This document shows, in pieces, positions 33,929 to 42,458 of a stretch of 64,000 bases of DNA. The notes under the pieces were generated by a model. It did not search any database. It was not told where the DNA came from and worked only from the letters and a program-made list of their open reading frames with translations. The translations under genes were made by a program, and so were the position numbers. The DNA lies in contig NZ_VFMU01000001.1 in assembly GCF_006715225.1 (NCBI RefSeq), positions 1 to 64,000 on the forward strand, given 5' to 3'. This stretch comes from Arthrobacter sp. SLBN-112 (GTDB lineage: Bacteria > Actinomycetota > Actinomycetes > Actinomycetales > Micrococcaceae). The stretch's first letter is position 1. Each line of letters begins with the position of its first letter.

Positions 33929-34504
33929 ATGGGCGGCAATTCCAAAGGCAGAAACGGCTATGAATTCCGGACCGTCTGGCGGGTGGCGGGGACTCCCCAC
34001 GAGGTGATGGACGTTTTGGGCGATGCGGGTTCCCTGGCGCGCTGGTGGCCTTCCGTGTATCTGTCAGTCTTGCCCTTGGAGTCCGGTGGCCCTGACGGCG
34101 TTGGAAAGGCATTCTTCCTGCACACCAAGGGCTGGCTGCCATACACGCTCAAGTGGAAGCTCACCGTCACCGAGCCCATCACCGAGCAAGGACTTGCCCT
34201 CTCCGCCCAGGGCGACCTCAACGGCACCGGACGCTGGACCTTCAAGCAGGACGGACCGGAAACGGTTGTCACCTATGACTGGCGGGTCAGCCCGTCAAAA
34301 CCGCTCCTGCGGCGGCTGGGCTGGTTGCTTAAGCCCGCCTTTTCAGCGAACCATCGTTGGGCGATGGCCCGCGGGCAGGAAGGCCTGGCGCTGGAACTAC
34401 GACGACGGCGGCCGGGCGCCGATCTCTCCGACATCCCGCAGCCGGCGGGCCCCACCTTTGTCAGCCGGCGCCGGCGGCGTAAAACCGCGCATTTGCCCCT
34501 TTAA
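33929..34504 (+). CDS. SRPBCC family protein, copy 1 of a recent duplication
   Basis: A 191-residue START/Bet v1-like protein (YEFRTVWRVAGTPHEVMDVLGD, RWWPSVYLSVLPLESGG, TYDWRVSPSKPLLRRL). It should bind a hydrophobic ligand; no catalytic residues can be named. It differs from the product of 41094-41669 at only 8 positions by my count. GGAGG precedes ATG 33929. The Arg-rich end (SRRRRRKTAHLPL) is encoded by hairpin-like DNA with ACGACGGCGG. Confidence 0.8.
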   Translation: MGGNSKGRNGYEFRTVWRVAGTPHEVMDVLGDAGSLARWWPSVYLSVLPLESGGPDGVGKAFFLHTKGWLPYTLKWKLTVTEPITEQGLALSAQGDLNGTGRWTFKQDGPETVVTYDWRVSPSKPLLRRLGWLLKPAFSANHRWAMARGQEGLALELRRRRPGADLSDIPQPAGPTFVSRRRRRKTAHLPL

Positions 34505-34622
34505 CCTGGCACCAGGAATGCACCGGCACCTCGGTGGCCACGCCAGCAACGTTCGTCAGGTGCCCTTCACCCCATGAACACGACACATGTACATGGCGGC
34601 GGGATGCGATCTGCCGGCACTG

Positions 34623-35378
34623 CTATTCATCGAAGTGGGTTTGAAGTGCAGCGGCCTGAGGGAAGATGGCTCCGATGACTCCTGCCGCTACCTCATGGAG
34701 CTTGATGTTCCGGGAACCGGAAGCTCTCCGCAGGATGGTGAATGCCGCGTCCTGGCTGCAGCGGTTCTGCGCCATGATCACACCGACGGCAATATCGATA
34801 ACCGTCCGGCTTTTCATCGCCGCTTCCAGATTGTCTTTTGCCTCCTGCAGCCGGGTCAGGCGCAGCTCCAACCGGAGAGTCTTGGCCGATTGTTCACCGA
34901 ACAGTTCAGCACGGGCGATGTCTTCACCGGAAATGCCATGCGGCCGCGAGGAGTAAATATTCAGGGCCGCCGTGGATTCGCCCTCCAACCGCAGGGGAAC
35001 AGCCAGGATTGACTGGATTCCCTCTTCCGCGACGGCTTGGATGTATCCGGGCCAGCGGTGTTCCCGTGACACGTCAGGGACGTAGATCGTGGTACCGGTC
35101 CGCATGGCCATCAGGCAAGGGCCGTCGCCGAACGCGTACTGGAGTTCATCCATCACCCGGGCCCTGGCGTCGCTGCAGGCTACCGTGACCGGTTTCTTCC
35201 TGCGTGCCACGGTGACATTGCAGTGCACCTTTGATTCAGGTGGGGAAAGGAGGGACGAGGAAAAGCTTGCCAGTTCCTGGAAGAACTCCTCGGCGTCCGA
35301 GGTTTCCAGAACCATGTCCTGGAGTAGGGAGTAGATCCCGTCCTGCAGTTCTGCAGTTCTGAAGGGCTGAGCGTCCAC
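34623..35378 (-). CDS. GAF-ANTAR RNA-binding antiterminator
   Basis: A 251-residue regulator with a GAF domain (AFGDGPCLMAMRTG, SREHRWPGYIQAVAEEG, ILAVPLRLEGESTAALNIYS) and a C-terminal ANTAR domain (SRTVIDIAVGVIMAQNRCSQDAAFTILRRAS then IKLHEVAAGVIG). It would bind hairpins in target mRNAs and prevent termination when its sensor is engaged. GTG 35378 is chosen with GAGGAT upstream; TTG 35405 is in frame further out. It lies between the SRPBCC copy 1 and another GAF-ANTAR gene. Confidence 0.88.
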   Translation of the reverse strand: MDAQPFRTAELQDGIYSLLQDMVLETSDAEEFFQELASFSSSLLSPPESKVHCNVTVARRKKPVTVACSDARARVMDELQYAFGDGPCLMAMRTGTTIYVPDVSREHRWPGYIQAVAEEGIQSILAVPLRLEGESTAALNIYSSRPHGISGEDIARAELFGEQSAKTLRLELRLTRLQEAKDNLEAAMKSRTVIDIAVGVIMAQNRCSQDAAFTILRRASGSRNIKLHEVAAGVIGAIFPQAAALQTHFDE

Positions 35379-35697
35379 GGCGGCATCCTCACGAAGTATC
35401 CTCAACCGCTGAGAACCGAGTGCGGCATGAAGACGCCCACTGCAAAACGCTTCCTTCCCAGCTTATGACATCAATCCCTGCCGGGCAGAAGAAGACCCTA
35501 CCCTTTATTGACGAGCTGCCGGGTCCGCCCGCGCCTCCCGCCTGCCCGGGCTGGACAGGAGGCCCCGGACTGGTGCATCCTAAGTGGCAAGCGTCACACT
35601 TTGCTGGGGCGTTCCCTCTTTGGTCAGTGCAGGGCCTTTGAGGAGTACCGCTAGAGCCTGCTGGCGGCCAGATGCACATCGGGGAAAGAGAGCCAAC

Positions 35698-35955
35698 ATG
35701 GCCACCTCGCATTTTTCAACGTTCCTTGCAGAAGCCACCGTCCCTGATTTCGATACGGACTGCCCCTTGACCGCCGACTGCCTTTACGGGCTGTACGTCA
35801 GTTGGTGCCTCCTGCATGGGATAGACCCAAAACCCGACATCACTTTCCGGGCAGCGATGCACTGCCGGGACGTGGACGTTCATGACAGCCGGCTGCGAAT
35901 GGTAGGCCCGGCAGCCGCCGATTATATCCTCGCCAGCTACCCGACGGCTGCCTGA
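35698..35955 (+). CDS. small conserved hypothetical protein
   Basis: An 85-residue soluble protein (LTADCLYGLYVSWCLLHG, then FRAAMHCRDVDVHDSRLRMVGPAAADYILASYP). The pattern fits the compact winged-helix-like C-terminal domain of phage-type primase helicases, and similar orphans occur, as I recall, in Arthrobacter. Function unknown. GGAAAGAG precedes the start. The 52 bases to the following GAF-ANTAR gene on the same strand suggest an operon. Confidence 0.65.
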   Translation: MATSHFSTFLAEATVPDFDTDCPLTADCLYGLYVSWCLLHGIDPKPDITFRAAMHCRDVDVHDSRLRMVGPAAADYILASYPTAA

Positions 35956-36007
35956 TCATGTCCATCCGTGTGACGGGCCTCGATTGCCGGCAGGACAAGG
36001 TACAGCT

Positions 36008-36724
36008 ATGAACTATTCCCTTCCCCAAGCCTATGAACTCCCCGGAATAACCGGGAGGATGATTAGCGGCCTCCTCAGCGAGGAGGATGCTTCCAAAGCG
36101 GTACAGGCCCTGGCGTACGTGTTGAAGGACTCGATCCCGAACTCCGCAGGAGCCGGGGCGTCGATCATCAATTCCCGCGGCCCCAGCGAGAGCACCGGCG
36201 CCACGGATAAGGTCGTGCTCACAGCGGACAAACTGCAGTACGAGCTCGGCCAGGGACCGTGCCTCAGCGCTTGGGCAGAACAGCGCCCCATCATCATCCA
36301 GGACACCCAGGAAGAGACGCGGTGGCCTGCATGGGCGGCAGCGGTGGCGGATCTTCCCATCCGTTCCGTTCTCAGCGCACCGCTGACCACTAAGGGAAGA
36401 CAAATCGGTGCCCTGAAGGTCTACTCCCCCCGCCCACTGGCATTTGATGACAACTCGGTCTTCCTGATCGAGCGGCTCACCGTCCCAGCCGCGGTCTTGC
36501 TCGGCCGCATTCGGGACCGGGAAGCTGCACAACGGATGAGTGCGGAACTGGCGGAGGCCCTCTCCAGCAGAGACATGATTTCAAAAGCGCAAGGGATCCT
36601 GATTGAGCGCATGAATTTGAACTCAGAAGAGGCTTTAGAGGTACTGTTGGCCCGCTCGCGTGGAGAGAGTACACCACTCCATGATGTAGCACGGGAGATT
36701 CTCCAACAGGCTGCCTTCGAGTGA
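36008..36724 (+). CDS. GAF-ANTAR RNA-binding antiterminator
   Basis: A 238-residue regulator. The GAF domain shows YELGQGPCLSAWAEQRPI, TRWPAWAAAVADLPIRSVLSAPL and KVYSPRPLAFDD; the ANTAR domain covers the last 60 residues (SSRDMISKAQGILIERMNLNSEEALEVLLARS, then PLHDVAREIL). It is more distant from the other two GAF-ANTAR proteins of this window than they are from each other. Target RNAs are not visible in the neighbourhood. Confidence 0.87.
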   Translation: MNYSLPQAYELPGITGRMISGLLSEEDASKAVQALAYVLKDSIPNSAGAGASIINSRGPSESTGATDKVVLTADKLQYELGQGPCLSAWAEQRPIIIQDTQEETRWPAWAAAVADLPIRSVLSAPLTTKGRQIGALKVYSPRPLAFDDNSVFLIERLTVPAAVLLGRIRDREAAQRMSAELAEALSSRDMISKAQGILIERMNLNSEEALEVLLARSRGESTPLHDVAREILQQAAFE

Positions 36725-36786
36725 GGAGTCGCTGCCACCATCGGAGCGCTTCCCGTCGCGATCGGCAACGGCTCCGGACGGCAGCC

Positions 36787-37137
36787 TTAATTAGGAACCT
36801 GCCTCTCGGCGCTGCGCTGGATTGCCTCGGCAATTCCCTTGATCCGCTGCAGCCTGGCGTCCCATGCGGCGCCGACCGACGACAACTGTTCAACGGCGCG
36901 TGAGAGCTGGGCCTCGCTCACCTCGTAGATGCGTTCCCGGCCCGCGGGCCTGACGTTGACCATCCCTACCCGGTGGAGAACCTCGAGGTGTTTGGCCACC
37001 GCCTGCCGGGTCACGGGCAGCCGGCTGCTCAGGCCGGTCGCGGTGCCGCCACCCTCGGCCAAAAGCAGGTCGAGCATCCTCCGGCGGGTGGGATCCCCCA
37101 CCGCCTGCCAGAGGTCGTCGTCGACGGTCAGGCTCAT
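36787..37137 (-). CDS. ArsR family repressor (AHSA1-linked)
   Basis: A 116-residue winged-helix repressor: LWQAVGDPTRRRMLDLLL, then GLSSRLPVTRQAVAKHLEVLHRVGMV and RERIYEVSEAQL. No metal-binding Cys set is present, as usual for ArsR proteins paired with SRPBCC/AHSA1 partners. It overlaps the upstream AHSA1 gene by ATGA, so both come from one message and the repressor probably controls its own operon. Confidence 0.85.
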   Translation of the reverse strand: MSLTVDDDLWQAVGDPTRRRMLDLLLAEGGGTATGLSSRLPVTRQAVAKHLEVLHRVGMVNVRPAGRERIYEVSEAQLSRAVEQLSSVGAAWDARLQRIKGIAEAIQRSAERQVPN

Positions 37138-37595
37138 CGCGCCGCCACCAGGCGCGTGACGTACGTGACCAGCCGGGGCAGGAAGTAGTCCCAGCCGTGG
37201 ACGTGTTCGCTGTAGTTCTGCTCGAGTTCAGCCAGCGCCCAGCCCTTGTCCCGGAATCCCGTCTCGGTAAAGCGCAGCAGCGTGCCGGAGCCCGACGGAA
37301 CCAGGTCAAACGTCACCAGGAGCGAGTTTTCCGGCGTGGCCTCGGCGTCGTCGTATACCCATCGGAAGGCGAAGCGTCGCGAGGGCTCGGCCTCCACCAC
37401 CGTGAGGGCCACCACCTTCGCATCCGCCGCGGAGCGGTCGCCGAAGACGATGTCCCCGCTCGAGCCCGGCGTCGGTTCATAGGCCGCCTCATCGGGCCAC
37501 CATTGACGCACGTGCTGGGGCGCGCTGATCACTTCGAAGACCACGTCCGGCGAGGCTTCGATGTGGATTTCCCGCTCAATGCTGTTGAGTTCCAT
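37134..37595 (-). CDS. AHSA1-type SRPBCC protein
   Basis: A 153-residue START-like domain protein of the activator of Hsp90 ATPase 1 type (IEREIHIEASPDVVFEVISAPQHVRQWWPDEA, RFAFRWVYDDAEATPENSLLVTFDLVP, LRFTETGFRDKGWALAELEQNY). Such proteins usually sit with an ArsR repressor and probably bind a small ligand; Hsp90 activation is not expected in this host. AAGGAAGC precedes ATG 37595. Confidence 0.85.
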   Translation of the reverse strand: MELNSIEREIHIEASPDVVFEVISAPQHVRQWWPDEAAYEPTPGSSGDIVFGDRSAADAKVVALTVVEAEPSRRFAFRWVYDDAEATPENSLLVTFDLVPSGSGTLLRFTETGFRDKGWALAELEQNYSEHVHGWDYFLPRLVTYVTRLVAAR

Positions 37596-37763
37596 GATGC
37601 TTCCTTTTCTATTCGCAACCGTTGGTTGCTGATAGCGTAAGCCCGCTCCGCGCCAAGCGCAACCATTAGTTGCGCATTCTCCCCACCTGCTCCATAAAGT
37701 GCTTGGAGCAGGCAGGAAGGCACGACGGCGGCGGCAGGCTCAGGCGGCAAAGGCGGGCCGCAA

Positions 37764-40220
37764 TCAGCCGGCGCCGGAAGTCGGCACCGGCACCAGAGTC
37801 TCCCCTCCCCCGGAATCCACGGTGGGCTCGGGCGTGGGGTACACAACGGACGACGTCGGCTGCCCGCCTTCCACATACTGTCCGGCAGGGGCGGTTGCCT
37901 CCTGGGCCGGGGCCGGATTGGACACACCGGCGGGGGCCGTCTCCTGGGCCGGGGGGGTGGGCTCGGCCTGGGCGCCGGACGGGGTGGAGCTGGGGGCGGG
38001 GTCAGCTGATGCCGGGGATGTCGCCCCGGAGGATGTTGTCCCGGAGCTGCCCTTGATGATGGCAGTAATCTGTTCCTTGTACCCGTTCAGCGCGGCCTGG
38101 ATGTCGGAGAGCGGAACGTCCTGGATGTTCCTGCCGTACTCGGCGATCTGTGCCCACAGCGCTTCCAGCTGCTGTTTGCTGTCCCCGTCCAGGGGCCCGT
38201 CGACGGTGAGCACCAGCTGGCTGGCCAGGGCGTAGGCCAGGCAGTCCAGGCAGTTGTAGTTGGCGGCCGCGGAGAGGTTTTGCGGAACAATGACGTCGGC
38301 CTGGCCCACCACCAGGACCACCTGGAACCCGATTGCCACCGCCGCGCAGCCGGTGCAGTTGGCAAAGGCGTAGGCCTCGTTGGTGGTGGTGACTGCGTCT
38401 CCATCCTCGGCCCACACCAGCGCGAATGCCACGCTGTATTTAACCGACCCGTCGGTGGTGTTGACGGCGAGCGCCTGGTTCCCGTCGCCCTCCGGAGCAG
38501 CCGGCCGGTCGAACGGGAACACCCAGGACGGTCCCGCAGTACCGGAACCAACAGTGCCGGAAGAAGCAGCGCCACCCTTTGATGAGGCACCGGACTCAAC
38601 CGGCACCAGCACCATGCTCAACTGCGGATTGTCCCGCGTCGGTTTGCTGGAGCCTGCGGGCCACAACGCAACCGTACGCCCGGCACTCCCCTGCCGCAAC
38701 GCACCGCCGTCGCGCTTGGGCAAAATAGCCCGGGTGGCGTCACCCAGGGTCCCGCGTTCGTACGCCTGCACCGGACGGTACGTCCCGCCGTCGGGCCACC
38801 ATGCCCAGGCCAGCCCCGCGAGCAGGGCCGCCACGGCACCCATCGCGACAATCCTCTGGCCAAGCTTGCCGCGGGTTTTCTGCCACAGGCCCGTGACCAG
38901 TTGGCGCAGGAGCCGCACCACGATGTAGAGCAGGCCCAGGACCGGGACGGCCACCACCACGATGGCCAGTGCCCGCACGGCCACGCCCACGAAGTCCCCG
39001 GCGGTCAGGCTTGCGGCCAGCAGTTCCTGCTGCTTGCCCAGGCTGGCCCAGCCGGTGGCCAGGAGCCGCGGCAGGGAGAGCACCATCATCACCATGCTGA
39101 ACAGCAGTAGCGGCACGGTGACCATGACCCAGAGGGTCACCACCGCGCGCGCCCAGGGCTTCAGCACCTTGCTCTCCGGGTTTCCCCAGCGCCAGGGCAG
39201 GATCCCCAGGAGGGTGGGCTTGATCCGCTGGAACAGGTCCGGCACGCCGGTGGCGTCGGCCAGGATGTGGTAGCCGTCGTACTTCACCAGCGGGATCAGC
39301 TGGCGGACCATCTGCAGGATCTGCGTGACCACCACCAGCAGCAGCGCGTCAAAGCCGGTGGCCCACCACAGTCCCATGATGGCCACCGCCACGATGGCGT
39401 TGAAGTACAGCCCGCCCAGGTCGGTGCGGATCCTGCCGCCGCGGCCCAGCCGGTAGGAGTCGGTGACGTCCGTGAAGAACGCGGGCCAGAGCAGGTAGAG
39501 TCCGGCGCCCATGGCCCCTGGGGTTGCCCCGCCCTTGCGGGTGGCGGCCGCGTGGCCGAACTCATGGAAACCGGCGGAGAGGATGGTGACGGCGAGGATC
39601 AGCAGCAGCAGGGCGGGCTGTTCGAAGGCCTCGTGCGTGGCGGAGCCGAGGCCCTTGACCATGAGCAGCCACCAGCACGCCGCCAGGAACGCGGCCGTCA
39701 CGGCCACCACGATCAGCGGGTTGAACAGCACGGCGAAGGGTGTGGTGATCCGGCGGGTGCGGTCGGGATCGGACACGATGTAGCGGAACCGCAGGCCCAG
39801 CAGCGGGTTGGCCTTCTTCACCTCCGGTTGGGTGCCGTCGGCGAGCCGGAGCAGGCCCATGGGCAGCAGCTGCGAGTCGATCAGCGTACGGACGTTCTCC
39901 GCGCTGACCAGCCGCCCAAACCCCTCGCTGGCATGGCGGGCCATGTCCTCCAGGTCCCGCGTCCCGTCGGCGGCCTCCAGCACCAGGTACAGCAGCGGGG
40001 TCAGCTGGAGGGTCTGGCCGTCGGCGCGGCGCACCAGGGCGGGCGGTGTCCGGTAGCCGGACCCCTCGGCCGGGCCGAGCAGCTGCACACCGTCGGCCCG
40101 GGCGGGAAGGTGGGCTCCCGCCGTCGTAATAGTGCTGCGGTCCGGCGGATCCTGGGCAAGGGTGGCGCGTGACGACGGCGGGCCCGCCTCGGGAGGCGGC
40201 CCGCCGTGGGCGTGGGTCAT
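37764..40220 (-). CDS. PqqD-like/M50 membrane zinc metalloprotease
   Basis: An 818-residue membrane enzyme. Residues 45-130 resemble a PqqD-type peptide-recognition domain (LTPLLYLVLEAADGTRDLEDMARHAS, VRTLIDSQLLPMGLLRL). About eight hydrophobic helices follow; the first pair encloses HEFGH (219-223), and a later helix holds KYDGYHILAD (Asp315), the two zinc motifs of M50 site-2-type proteases. Residues 560-740 form an exported beta domain with two CxxC pairs (NCTGC, NCLDC), and the tail is Pro/Ala-rich. The gene begins 5 bases after the repetitive protein gene, suggesting enzyme and substrate. Hairpin arms of the TACGACGGCGG family (40117-40182) encode residues 13-35, so the N-terminus may be extended by insertion. 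Confidence 0.75.
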   Translation of the reverse strand: MTHAHGGPPPEAGPPSSRATLAQDPPDRSTITTAGAHLPARADGVQLLGPAEGSGYRTPPALVRRADGQTLQLTPLLYLVLEAADGTRDLEDMARHASEGFGRLVSAENVRTLIDSQLLPMGLLRLADGTQPEVKKANPLLGLRFRYIVSDPDRTRRITTPFAVLFNPLIVVAVTAAFLAACWWLLMVKGLGSATHEAFEQPALLLLILAVTILSAGFHEFGHAAATRKGGATPGAMGAGLYLLWPAFFTDVTDSYRLGRGGRIRTDLGGLYFNAIVAVAIMGLWWATGFDALLLVVVTQILQMVRQLIPLVKYDGYHILADATGVPDLFQRIKPTLLGILPWRWGNPESKVLKPWARAVVTLWVMVTVPLLLFSMVMMVLSLPRLLATGWASLGKQQELLAASLTAGDFVGVAVRALAIVVVAVPVLGLLYIVVRLLRQLVTGLWQKTRGKLGQRIVAMGAVAALLAGLAWAWWPDGGTYRPVQAYERGTLGDATRAILPKRDGGALRQGSAGRTVALWPAGSSKPTRDNPQLSMVLVPVESGASSKGGAASSGTVGSGTAGPSWVFPFDRPAAPEGDGNQALAVNTTDGSVKYSVAFALVWAEDGDAVTTTNEAYAFANCTGCAAVAIGFQVVLVVGQADVIVPQNLSAAANYNCLDCLAYALASQLVLTVDGPLDGDSKQQLEALWAQIAEYGRNIQDVPLSDIQAALNGYKEQITAIIKGSSGTTSSGATSPASADPAPSSTPSGAQAEPTPPAQETAPAGVSNPAPAQEATAPAGQYVEGGQPTSSVVYPTPEPTVDSGGGETLVPVPTSGAG

Positions 40221-40225
40221 CGTTG

Positions 40226-40894
40226 TTACTGCTGCAGGTCGGACTGCTGGTCAGCGGTGGCGTTGGCTTCGCCGTCGATGTGCTGGTTGATGGTGGCGCT
40301 CTGGTCCGAGATGGCGTACGCCTGGCTGTCGATGGAGCCGATGTTCGCGGCCACGGCAGCATCGATGGGGGCAGCCACGTTGGCGTTGGCGGCCACGGCA
40401 CCGTTGATGGGGGCGGCGATGGCGGCGTCGGCGTCCAGGTTGACGTCGACGTTGAGCAGGTTGCCGTTCAGCACGCCGGCCGCGTCCGTGAGCCCGCCGG
40501 TGCTGGTGGGATCGGTGACCGCGCCGGCCGTTCCGTCCGTGGTTCCGGCATCGGTGCCGGCGTCGGCGGTGTCGCCGGCCTGGCCGATCACGCTGTCCTG
40601 GGTGGAGTCGGCGTTGGCGTCGGCCGTGATGCCCTGGTCGATCACGGCGTCCTGGCTGGAGAGTGCCTGCGCGTCGGAGCCGAAGGAGAGAATGTTGGCC
40701 GAGGCGGCTGCATCGATGGGTGCGGCCACGTTGGCGTTGGCGGCGACGGCGAGGTCGATGGGTGCTGCGGCGTTGATGCCCAGGTCCAGGTCCGCGTTCA
40801 GGTCCAGGACGGATGCCACTTCCTTGTCCGGCAGTGCGGTGGCCTGCTCCGACATCAGTTCTTCATCAGTGAGGGGACGCATTTCGTTGTCCAT
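40226..40894 (-). CDS. repetitive Ala/Asn/Asp-rich candidate precursor protein
   Basis: A 222-residue acidic protein. The first 30 residues look like a leader (MRPLTDEELMSEQATALPDKE then VASVLDLN); the rest is low-complexity with two long repeats of a motif close to VAANANVAAPIDAA-ANI (around residues 47-70 and 165-190) and an intervening Asp/Thr/Gly-rich stretch. It contains no Cys and no signal peptide or membrane helix. GGAGG lies eight bases before ATG 40894. It is followed directly by the PqqD-like/M50 protease gene, so it may be a peptide-like substrate recognised through its leader. Function is inferred. Confidence 0.65.
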   Translation of the reverse strand: MDNEMRPLTDEELMSEQATALPDKEVASVLDLNADLDLGINAAAPIDLAVAANANVAAPIDAAASANILSFGSDAQALSSQDAVIDQGITADANADSTQDSVIGQAGDTADAGTDAGTTDGTAGAVTDPTSTGGLTDAAGVLNGNLLNVDVNLDADAAIAAPINGAVAANANVAAPIDAAVAANIGSIDSQAYAISDQSATINQHIDGEANATADQQSDLQQ

Positions 40895-40955
40895 GGTTGA
40901 GACCTCCGGTGCGGCGCGGGTGCTCTGCCCCCAGCGGGCAGCCCGCGCCACATAA

Positions 40956-40973
40956 TACTAAGCATGATTAGTA
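40956..40973. promoter_or_regulatory. palindromic operator-like site upstream of the precursor gene
   Basis: TACTAAGCATGATTAGTA is symmetric except for one base pair and lies 62-79 bases before the precursor start, in a locally AT-rich stretch. It has the size of a homodimer operator. The related short inverted repeat TAAGCGTACTTA occurs near 42350. Confidence 0.45.
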
Positions 40974-41093
40974 GTTTTGCGAAGTACGCGTCCGGGCATT
41001 ACGCATTTCGCTCGAAGCCGTGCTGACGGCGCCCGTTGATTACGTGCCGTCCCACACGTACCGTGAACTAATAATCCGTGCGTGGAGGCGGCA

Positions 41094-41669
41094 ATGGACG
41101 GGAAATCCGAAGGCAGAAACGGCTATGAATTCCGGACCGTCTGGCGGGTGGCCGGGACCCCGCACGAGGTGATGGACGTTTTGGGTGATGCGGGTTCACT
41201 GGACCGCTGGTGGCCTTCGGTGTATTTGTCGGTTTTGCCTTTGGAGTCCGGTGGCCCTGGCGGCGTTGGAAAGGCATTCTTCCTTCACACCAAGGGCTGG
41301 CTGCCATACACGCTCAAGTGGAAGCTCACCGTCACCGAGCCCATCACCGAACAAGGACTTGCCCTCTCCGCCCAGGGCGACCTCAACGGCACCGGACGCT
41401 GGACCTTCAAGCAGGACGGGCCGGAAACGGTCGTCATCTATGACTGGCGGGTCAGCCCGTCAAAACCGCTCCTGCGGCGGCTGGGCTGGCTGCTTAAGCC
41501 CGCCTTCGCCGCGAACCATCGCTGGGCGATGGCGCGCGGGCAGGAAGGCCTCGCGCTGGAATTACGACGACGGCGTCCCGGCGCCGATCTCTCCGGCATC
41601 CCGCAGCCGGCGGGCCCTACCTTTGTCAGCCGGCGCCGGCGTCGTAAAACCGCGCACCTGCCCCTGTGA
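41094..41669 (+). CDS. SRPBCC family protein, copy 2 of a recent duplication
   Basis: A 191-residue START-like protein nearly identical to the product of 33929-34504 (8 substitutions, for example A37D, D56G and T115I). Upstream and terminal sequences are shared as well, including GGAGG before ATG 41094. The two copies are about 7.2 kb apart in the same orientation, and no insertion element lies between them. The C-terminal part carries the same hairpin-like ACGACGGCG and GGCGTCGTAA arms. Confidence 0.8.
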   Translation: MDGKSEGRNGYEFRTVWRVAGTPHEVMDVLGDAGSLDRWWPSVYLSVLPLESGGPGGVGKAFFLHTKGWLPYTLKWKLTVTEPITEQGLALSAQGDLNGTGRWTFKQDGPETVVIYDWRVSPSKPLLRRLGWLLKPAFAANHRWAMARGQEGLALELRRRRPGADLSGIPQPAGPTFVSRRRRRKTAHLPL

Positions 41670-41683
41670 ATCGGCACCTTTCG

Positions 41684-41989
41684 CTAGCGGGAAGGCGGCT
41701 CGGGGGCGATCCCCAGGATCCGTGTTTGACCAGCGGCAAAAGGATCACTGCCTGCGCCCGACTGAGGCGTTGCCTCCGCACTCAGTTCACTGAGCGCCAC
41801 GTGGAGTATTTGCTGCTGGATGCCAGGCAAGGCCGACTCTCCAGCCAAGTGGGCTGCGACGGCAGGTTCGCTGGCATCGCCGCCCAGGCTGTAGTAACGC
41901 AGCCACAGTTCCCAAAGGGTGACGCCGGCGTGGTTGAAGCCGATGTTCAGATATTGGGCTTCTTGTTGTTGGACACTTCTCAAGTCCAT
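41684..41989 (-). CDS. small hypothetical protein
   Basis: A 101-residue soluble protein (DLRSVQQQEAQYLNIGFNH, TLWELWLRYYSLGGDASEPAVAAHL, ILHVALSELSAEA). Helical, no recognised family; the ELWLRYYSLGG segment looks conserved. ATG 41989 has GGGAGG upstream. It is followed on the same strand side by no partner, and preceded at 42024 by another small minus-strand gene, with which it may be co-transcribed. Confidence 0.6.
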   Translation of the reverse strand: MDLRSVQQQEAQYLNIGFNHAGVTLWELWLRYYSLGGDASEPAVAAHLAGESALPGIQQQILHVALSELSAEATPQSGAGSDPFAAGQTRILGIAPEPPSR

Positions 41990-42023
41990 CGGTTACCGGC
42001 CTCCCATCCGGTGCAGTGAAGAT

Positions 42024-42272
42024 TCACGGGCCCCGCCCCTGATCCTGAAATGGCCGGCGAACGGTGAGCATATGCATCAGCAGTGCCTTCTCGGGCTGGC
42101 CCGGGTGCATGGCCACATGGCGGTTGAGCGATTCACGGACGCCCGCTTCACCTGGATCTGCGCCGCTGAGAATGTCGTCGATAATCTCCAGTGCCTGCAG
42201 TTGTATCGGCAAGGAGGCGAGTTCACCTGAGCCCATGGAGGGCAATTCTTGATTTCCATTCACGGGTCCCAC
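42024..42272 (-). CDS. small hypothetical protein
   Basis: An 82-residue helical protein (LPIQLQALEIIDDILSGADPGEAGVRESLNRHVAMHPGQPEKALLMHMLTVRR style composition, seen in two helices). No family recognised. GTG 42272 follows AAAGG; GTG 42263 follows AAGG and is equally possible. It ends 35 bases before the start of the 101-residue protein gene, so both likely form one operon. Confidence 0.55.
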   Translation of the reverse strand: MGPVNGNQELPSMGSGELASLPIQLQALEIIDDILSGADPGEAGVRESLNRHVAMHPGQPEKALLMHMLTVRRPFQDQGRGP

Positions 42273-42458
42273 CTTCGCCTTTCACAGCGTCTGCCGATCC
42301 CCCAAGAACTGCGGATATGGGCTCCTGCCCTACCGCCGGACAATAAGATAAGCGTACTTAGCATCACGGGAAGATAACAAGCGAAAAGTTGATGGATTTA
42401 TGCGGGAGAACGCATCCGGCGAGGCCGACAATTGGGGAAACGGAGCGTCCGGTGCGGG

